A stretch of DNA of 64,000 bases from Ascoidea asiatica (Eukaryota > Ascomycota > Saccharomycetes > Ascoideales > Ascoideaceae): the NCBI GenBank assembly GCA_001600695.1, contig BCKQ01000001.1:3916-67915 (forward strand), given 5' to 3'. The notes beneath the pieces are model-generated. The model did no database searches. It saw only the letters and a program-made list of their open reading frames with translations, and was not told where the DNA came from. Both the position numbers and the translations under genes were made by a program. Shown piece after piece: positions 58,549 to 64,000 of the stretch (the first letter of the stretch is position 1; each line of letters starts with the position of its first letter).

Positions 58549-59294
58549 CTAGTTCTACCTGAAATAGCTGTATAAACAGAGACAATCATCTGAAATAAAC
58601 TGATCTTCCTGGAGTGTTTTTATTATATTTCATTAGATTTCATTATATTTCACTTTGTTGCCTTCTCTGTAAAAAGATCAAAACGCCCGGGAACCCTTTG
58701 ATTACGTCAGCCAGAACGAGGTTTGCGTGTCACTTCGAACCCATTTTTACTGTTACTGTACAGAAGTTTATATCAAATATAATCATTTCCTGGACAATCT
58801 TGTTAAAGGAGCATGAACAAATCTACTGGTATTGCTGAATTTAACCTTATAATACAATGCATTTGACTCAAAGTAGTGTAATATGGCAAGTGTGGTTATT
58901 ACTTATTGATATCATTTTATATTGTCAGTGAAAACTGCTTACCAAGCTCTATCAAGAATTCCTTTTAAAATACCTTTGAACTGTTTGATGGATCTTGTAA
59001 AAATAATTCAGAAATTCTCCATTTATTGGTAAATAATTATTTATTCTTTCTACTTTGTTTTAACGAATTGAAGCCTATTGCAGTACTCGAAGGTATTCAC
59101 AGCTCTAATAAGTTCGTGATTTTATTAATGAGAAAAGTAACTTTAGTAACAGAACTAGTGATTTGCTTTTGAGAGTCCACTTTTACAAAAAAGAGTATTC
59201 TCTTTTTATCTGAAATTATAATGGAATTTTCAGAGTATTTTTATCAAACATAGCTTTTTTTTTTGGGTATAAATCAGATCTACTCTTCAATAGG

Positions 59295-59308
59295 CAGCTG
59301 ATCAGCTG
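59295..59308. promoter_or_regulatory. 14-bp palindrome CAGCTGATCAGCTG
   Basis: A perfect palindrome made of two CAGCTG E-box-type hexamers around AT, about 270 bp before the TATA box of the glycine-zipper gene. It could be a bHLH-type or dimeric factor site. The function is inferred only from symmetry. Confidence 0.4.
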
Positions 59309-59561
59309 AAGAAAACTAAAGTTGGCAAGTATGGACTTCTATTCGAAAAAAACAAATTTTGAGGGAATAACTTATTCAAAACTAAAGTCAAATCAATAGC
59401 TACTTTTTGAAATGAAACAGTTTTCAACTGAATTTTTGAAGTAGCAATTGAAATGCTCTTGCTTAGTATCTGGACTCAATGGATTACTTTCGTTTTTTTG
59501 TTGTTTTTTGTTTTTTTATAATCAATCAATTGATTATTGATGATTCATTCATAAACTTTTT

Positions 59562-59569
59562 TATATAAA
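59562..59569 (+). promoter_or_regulatory. TATA box TATATAAA
   Basis: Located 145 bp before the ATG at 59,714, at the distance usual for yeast TATA-dependent, often stress-inducible, genes. Confidence 0.65.
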
Positions 59570-59713
59570 AGAAGAGTATCCTTTCCATATTTTTATTCTT
59601 TTTTTATTATTTTTTTAACTCATTTTTCAAGCTATTATAAAAAGAATACATAAATTTCTTATTTTAACTTTCCCTATTTGTTAAAAATACTAAACGTTTA
59701 AAGCTCCATTAAA

Positions 59714-60112
59714 ATGTCTAATAGAGAATTCTACCCTAGCCAATTCAATGATAATAATCAAAGTTTGAACAACAATCATCAACAGCAAAAACAACAACAA
59801 GGTCAAGAAACCGAAAAAGGCTTTCTTTCAACTGTCGGAGGTGCTGCCACAGGTGGAGTTGTTGGTGGTAAACTAGGTGCAAATCATGGCCATGGAAAGT
59901 TGGGTGGTTTAGTTGGTGTTATTGGAGGCGCCATTGTAGCTAATAAGCTTGAAGATAAATTGGTTGATTACTTAGAAGCCAGAAAACATAAAAAACATCA
60001 AGCTCAAATGGAAAACCAATCTAATACCATATCTGGAGTTAAATCTTGTTCGTGTGGTGATTGCAAATGTGGACAATGTGGAATGAAACAAAATTGTGGC
60101 TGCTCAACATAA
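59714..60112 (+). CDS. Small glycine-zipper protein with Cys-rich tail
   Basis: 132 residues. A Gln/Asn-rich start (about 1-32) leads to a glycine-zipper membrane segment (about 36-78: GFLSTVGGAATGGVVGGKLGA, then GGLVGVIGGAIVANKLEDK; GxxxG spacing throughout). After a short charged Lys/His region, the tail SCSCGDCKCGQCGMKQNCGC contains seven Cys in CxC and CxxC patterns like those of metallothioneins. The first half resembles fungal glycine-zipper 2TM proteins of unknown role, and the tail suggests binding of copper or zinc. The TATA box 145 bp upstream suggests inducible expression. I do not know a named orthologue. The combination may be common in yeasts, or it may be a lineage fusion. Confidence 0.8.
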   Translation: MSNREFYPSQFNDNNQSLNNNHQQQKQQQGQETEKGFLSTVGGAATGGVVGGKLGANHGHGKLGGLVGVIGGAIVANKLEDKLVDYLEARKHKKHQAQMENQSNTISGVKSCSCGDCKCGQCGMKQNCGCST

Positions 60113-60542
60113 TTATAAAGAGATTTTAATTATTTTTCTTTTAAATATTGATTTTATAATGAATTTTCTTCGGGGAATATTCTTTCTTATCATATACAGT
60201 ATGCGTTTTTATTTAAATAAAGATAACTTAAAACATAAATCTAGGCTTAAATTCAAGACCTATAGCTTCATTTAATATCAGTAAATCTGAATCCCAAAAC
60301 AAATTGAAAGAAATTTATCTTTTCTTAGTGGACAGAAAAAATTATTGAGCCATTGTAAAGGAAAATTAATATCTAATATTGAGCTTTGAAATGCTTTTTT
60401 TATCCATAAAAGTTCTAGAAATATTACATAGGACCCGATTTTCAATAAGCATATCAACTTTATACATTATGATTGATTTGAAATTTCATTATGGAAGCTT
60501 TGATTCTTTGATTATGGAAAGAATTTTTACATTGAAATTTAT
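60113..60542. other. Convergent 3' spacer
   Basis: 430 bp of AT-rich sequence between the ends of the glycine-zipper gene and ESP1. Nothing else is seen. Confidence 0.6.
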
Positions 60543-63500
60543 TTATTGAATAATTAGTGGCAATCCATAAACAATTGGAGCTGCCCCGTTGAGATATTCT
60601 AATTTACATACTTTTCTAGAAGCAGATACTGCTTCTGATATATTCATGAACTTTTTGAGCTTGGCATTTTTACCCATTTTATTTGAGTTTTGAACTTCTT
60701 TTTCTTTAGCATCATTTTCATTAAGATGCATAAATAGTTCCGAATAGTCTTCATTTAATAATCCCCATTTCTCAAAAACTGATAAGGAAAAGGTATCAAT
60801 GTCCTTATCAGTAACATCCCATAAATTCACTAACAACATTGGACACCTACTTATTAGATAATTGTATGATGTTCCAAATGGTTCAAAATTGCCAATTTCA
60901 TTTAAACTACCAGATGAACACCCTAACAATAAAACGGGAGAACAAGTTTTAAGTTTTTTAATATTAGTAGATTTAACTAAATTTTCTCCTCCTCCATGCC
61001 CAATATATATCACTAAATTATTTGGTTCAGTCGCGCTTAATTCTTTTAAAACTTCTGATTCAGAAGGTTTTTTATTGATAACTGATTTCCAGTTATGTAG
61101 AGATTTCTTGAATTTACTTTCAAAAACTTTCTGAGTTCTAACTAAATCACCTCCTGGATTTAAAATGTAATATCCTTTCAATTTTTCTTTATCTAAGGTC
61201 ATTGATTTATGACTATCATTGAAATTCATTAGTGAATCTAGCAAAATTTCTAAAGAGGGGATTCTGCTAATACTTTTATTTTTCAAGCAAGGCAAAGATT
61301 CCCAAGGAAAACTTTGACAGGACTTTCCTGTAATTAAAATAAAATGATAATTTTCTTCATTTTTTCTTGTCTTTTCTTTATCAATTTCAGCATAATATTT
61401 GCTCAAAATATCTTCAATATCAACATACATCTGATCAATATCAATCTCGTCATAAGCATTTTCCTCTCCATGGTAAATCAAAATATCAATAACAAAATAT
61501 ATTAAATCTTCCAAAAGCTCAATGCTATTTGAGGCTTGCATTGAGTTTCCAATTCTAAGAAATAATTCAAGTATTTTATCATCTATCTCAACTCTAGAAC
61601 TTTCAATATTATTAGCATTATTATTTCCAAGACAATTAAGTTTCTTTCTTGATGGTAGATGATTGTTCAATATTAGTTTAAATTTAGTTTTGAATCGAAG
61701 AAATAAAGCTGGATCAATGGACTCAGTGTCAAATATTCCTTTAAATCCTCCTATCCAACAATTTTCAACCTCAGTTAATAATTTTTTTAGCCTACTATTT
61801 AACTCAAATCTTTTCTTCCACCATTCACTCTTTTCAATTTTCTCTGTATCAACTTTTGTTGATAAATTGCTCTCATTAATAATAGCTTCTAGTTCCCTCT
61901 TACCATCTTCAAACGAAAAAGAATCCTCGTCAGCATCTCTACTTGTGTGCCTATTCAATGGCAATCTTATAATCAATGGTAACTCGTTCCTTTTATTACT
62001 CGGCTCCAATTTTATTAATATCAAATCACCACTAAATGGGCATATATCAATGGATATAATAATCCAATTTTTTGGGAGATGTTTTGAAATTTTTGTGAAA
62101 AATTTTTCTGAACTTTCTATAAGTTTGCTCCATGTAATCAGCTTTGAACTTTTCAGTGATGCTGAAGGGGCAGATAAAAGCAGCTGTTCATTTGAATTTA
62201 ATGTTGGTATTAATTGATCGTCTTCGACGAATACAGCTAATTTTCGAGAATAATCAAAAGGTAATTTCCTTGATCTATCAATTACTTCAAATAGTATTTT
62301 TAGGTAATCATTTCTGCATCCGTTATTTGTTATAGACGATAGTAGAGATAGATTGTTTGACAAAATATGTGACACTTCATATAGCTCAAAACTTGAGCAT
62401 AATTCAATAGCATCAAGTGAGTACTTCAATAACAAATCTCTTGATCTATTCAACTCTTCAATTGATCTAGAAATTAAATTGCTCTGCCTACTGTTTTTGT
62501 AATTCCCACTTGAATGAATCTTATTTGTCCCGTCAATTGAGGGCATTGAAATGGCTGAATCTTCCAAGGAGACTAATGTAGGATCTAAAGATAATGACTT
62601 TTTGGCAGATATAATTAGCTTTTTAGATTTAACTATACTATTAAGAACAACATCGTAATAGAAACGAAATGTTTCTTTATCATTCAAAGTTGTTTTCTTG
62701 ATATTATTAGCATTCTCATCTTCCGTATCACCAATGAAAAAAGAAGGTGCTTTTTCCATTAGTTCTTCAATTGCATTGTTATTAAAATCGATGATTCTTC
62801 TATTTTCAATCAATATCTCAAATCTCTTAAGAGCTATCATATCTTCGTCTTGAATTTGTTCATTATATAGTCTTAAAACCAGATCATTTAACTCAAAGCA
62901 TTTGTAATCAGTCTCTTCGATTATATTGCTAAGGCTGATTAAATTATCTAAAGCAGTTGTATCATATATTGTTTTCAATTTGCCAAAATAAATACCAAAA
63001 TTATTGAAGTCACCTATGCTTTGAAAGTATAGACAATGTACTGCAGTTGAAAGCATTTCTGTATTTTTGTCGATATAAATTAATCTATTATACATATCAT
63101 CGGCTTTTATTAGAAATTCACAGAATTTTTCATGGTCTTTACAAAATATATAAAATTTTGCAGCAGTCAAATAAACTTGAGTTATAACCAATGGAGAAAA
63201 TTCATTTTCCATAATTTTGATTGACTCTTTTAAAAAATAATGAGATTGCCTAAAGAATCCTAAATGCATATAACTATCGCTTAATAGGCAATAGCAATCC
63301 ATTAAATTGTTTATAGTGGAATACAATAAATGAGTGGATTTAATCTGGAACTGGTTAGAGTCAATAGAATAATTGAAAGCTGAACATGAAACAATATTTT
63401 CTGATTTCAAAATTTTAACTACCATGCAACTAATTCTAATTGACCTTCTCAAATCAAAAATAGCATTACAGTGATCGCCACTACAAACCCTTAGCTTAGA

Positions 63501-64000
63501 AGATAATAACGAAATCTCTGAAAACATAAGCAACGTTGTCTTATTCGGCTGTTTTTTATTTTCAGCAACAAATTTTAATATATTCTCTAATTTTTCTTTT
63601 CCTTGGGCAATATTTCCTGCTAATAAGCAATACTGTAATTGACAAATTTTCCACTTCAAAATATAATACCAGTAATTTTCTTTGCTAAATATTTTTTTTG
63701 TACTTTTCAAAATTTCCGAAATATCTAACAATATACCTTTGATTTTTTTTGTAAATCCTAAATTAATATAGTTTTTACAGATCAAAAAATTTATTTTCAC
63801 ACTTAAAGGTAAATTAGACTGTATTTGATCTTTCCTATAATTCTTATAAAGATTTAGCACTAAATGTATATAATCGTTTAATTTTTGATAGCTTAAAAAC
63901 TCTATCAATTGAATTAAATTTTCAATTTCCAAATTCATCATAAACGGATCAAACTCATAAGAACCAATTGTAGAATTGTTGTGTGTATTAGATTTATTAG
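60543..64000 (-). CDS. ESP1: Separase (ESP1), C-terminal part, truncated by window edge
   Basis: The frame is open from the right window edge to the stop at 60,543, about 1152 residues. The Met at 63,941 is not the true start, since codons upstream of it stay open. Separase is the clan CD cysteine protease that cleaves the cohesin subunit Scc1 at anaphase and is held in check by securin. The N-terminal part here is helical repeat-like. The C-terminal caspase-like domain has the catalytic His in VIYIGHGGGE (codon 60,996-60,998) and the catalytic Cys in PVLLLGCSSGSL (codon 60,918-60,920), followed by NLWDVTDKDID. The preceding FPWESLPCL block is also a separase hallmark. All key residues are present. 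The missing N-terminus should lie just beyond the window. Confidence 0.95.
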   Translation of the reverse strand, partial: NKSNTHNNSTIGSYEFDPFMMNLEIENLIQLIEFLSYQKLNDYIHLVLNLYKNYRKDQIQSNLPLSVKINFLICKNYINLGFTKKIKGILLDISEILKSTKKIFSKENYWYYILKWKICQLQYCLLAGNIAQGKEKLENILKFVAENKKQPNKTTLLMFSEISLLSSKLRVCSGDHCNAIFDLRRSIRISCMVVKILKSENIVSCSAFNYSIDSNQFQIKSTHLLYSTINNLMDCYCLLSDSYMHLGFFRQSHYFLKESIKIMENEFSPLVITQVYLTAAKFYIFCKDHEKFCEFLIKADDMYNRLIYIDKNTEMLSTAVHCLYFQSIGDFNNFGIYFGKLKTIYDTTALDNLISLSNIIEETDYKCFELNDLVLRLYNEQIQDEDMIALKRFEILIENRRIIDFNNNAIEELMEKAPSFFIGDTEDENANNIKKTTLNDKETFRFYYDVVLNSIVKSKKLIISAKKSLSLDPTLVSLEDSAISMPSIDGTNKIHSSGNYKNSRQSNLISRSIEELNRSRDLLLKYSLDAIELCSSFELYEVSHILSNNLSLLSSITNNGCRNDYLKILFEVIDRSRKLPFDYSRKLAVFVEDDQLIPTLNSNEQLLLSAPSASLKSSKLITWSKLIESSEKFFTKISKHLPKNWIIISIDICPFSGDLILIKLEPSNKRNELPLIIRLPLNRHTSRDADEDSFSFEDGKRELEAIINESNLSTKVDTEKIEKSEWWKKRFELNSRLKKLLTEVENCWIGGFKGIFDTESIDPALFLRFKTKFKLILNNHLPSRKKLNCLGNNNANNIESSRVEIDDKILELFLRIGNSMQASNSIELLEDLIYFVIDILIYHGEENAYDEIDIDQMYVDIEDILSKYYAEIDKEKTRKNEENYHFILITGKSCQSFPWESLPCLKNKSISRIPSLEILLDSLMNFNDSHKSMTLDKEKLKGYYILNPGGDLVRTQKVFESKFKKSLHNWKSVINKKPSESEVLKELSATEPNNLVIYIGHGGGENLVKSTNIKKLKTCSPVLLLGCSSGSLNEIGNFEPFGTSYNYLISRCPMLLVNLWDVTDKDIDTFSLSVFEKWGLLNEDYSELFMHLNENDAKEKEVQNSNKMGKNAKLKKFMNISEAVSASRKVCKLEYLNGAAPIVYGLPLIIQ

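Larger units (their letters stand above)
58549..59713. other. Divergent promoter region between SCY1 and the glycine-zipper gene
   Basis: 1.2 kb with no convincing ORF. It holds a perfect 14-bp palindrome at 59,295-59,308 and a strong TATA box before the next gene. Otherwise it is AT-rich. Confidence 0.6.

Noticed and set aside
1-64000. CRISPR arrays, bacterial operons, prophage
   Set aside because: Eukaryotic introns, tRNA style and genes. The only tandem repeats are micro- and minisatellites without spacers.

Overview
The window looks like nuclear DNA of an ascomycete budding yeast (Saccharomycotina). It is AT-rich, its genes are compact and mostly intronless, and its proteins carry long Asn/Asp runs. 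One gene has two classic yeast introns (GTATGT or GTGAGT, then TACTAAC, then AG). The recognisable genes are fungal: SLP1, PIB2, SCY1, ESP1, a ZC3H3-type zinc-finger gene, a cytosolic-type malate dehydrogenase and a tRNA-Thr with anticodon AGU. The genus cannot be fixed from sequence alone. CTG codons are rare, and one in the SUN domain sits where a hydrophobic residue is expected, which argues weakly for Leu decoding.

The window has two halves. Positions 1 to about 37,400 form a transposon graveyard. It starts with an edge-truncated gag-like ORF beside a very long heat-shock-element array. Next come a PIF/Harbinger relic, a cluster of ambiguous bases around a small unknown ORF, and a Ty1/copia pol relic flanked by LTRs in inverted orientation. 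Two head-to-head Tc1-like elements follow, both with the same lost second catalytic Asp. After them lie a long stretch without recognisable genes, an old copia element broken by insertions, and a copia element with two LTRs, an exact initiator tRNA-Met primer site and a 5-bp target duplication (TTTAG), inserted into an older LTR. The last piece is an LTR interrupted by about 2.2 kb. Almost every transposon ORF is broken by stops or frameshifts.

Positions about 37,700 to 64,000 are gene-dense: SLP1 (+), the ZC3H3-like gene (-, three exons), PIB2-like (-), tRNA-Thr (-), malate dehydrogenase (-), a membrane-anchored Asn-rich protein (+), a mitochondrial-type AAA ATPase (+), SCY1 (-), a small glycine-zipper/Cys-rich protein (+), and ESP1 separase (-), which runs off the right edge. 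The genes are functionally unrelated (ER folding, RNA surveillance, TORC1 signalling, metabolism, clathrin traffic, chromosome segregation), as is usual in yeast.

The most interesting signals are the heat-shock-element super-array next to a retroelement-like gag, the inverted-LTR copia element, the paired Tc1 elements sharing one catalytic-site change, two GC-rich islands without convincing genes, a 38-nt internal exon, and a glycine-zipper protein with a metallothionein-like tail.
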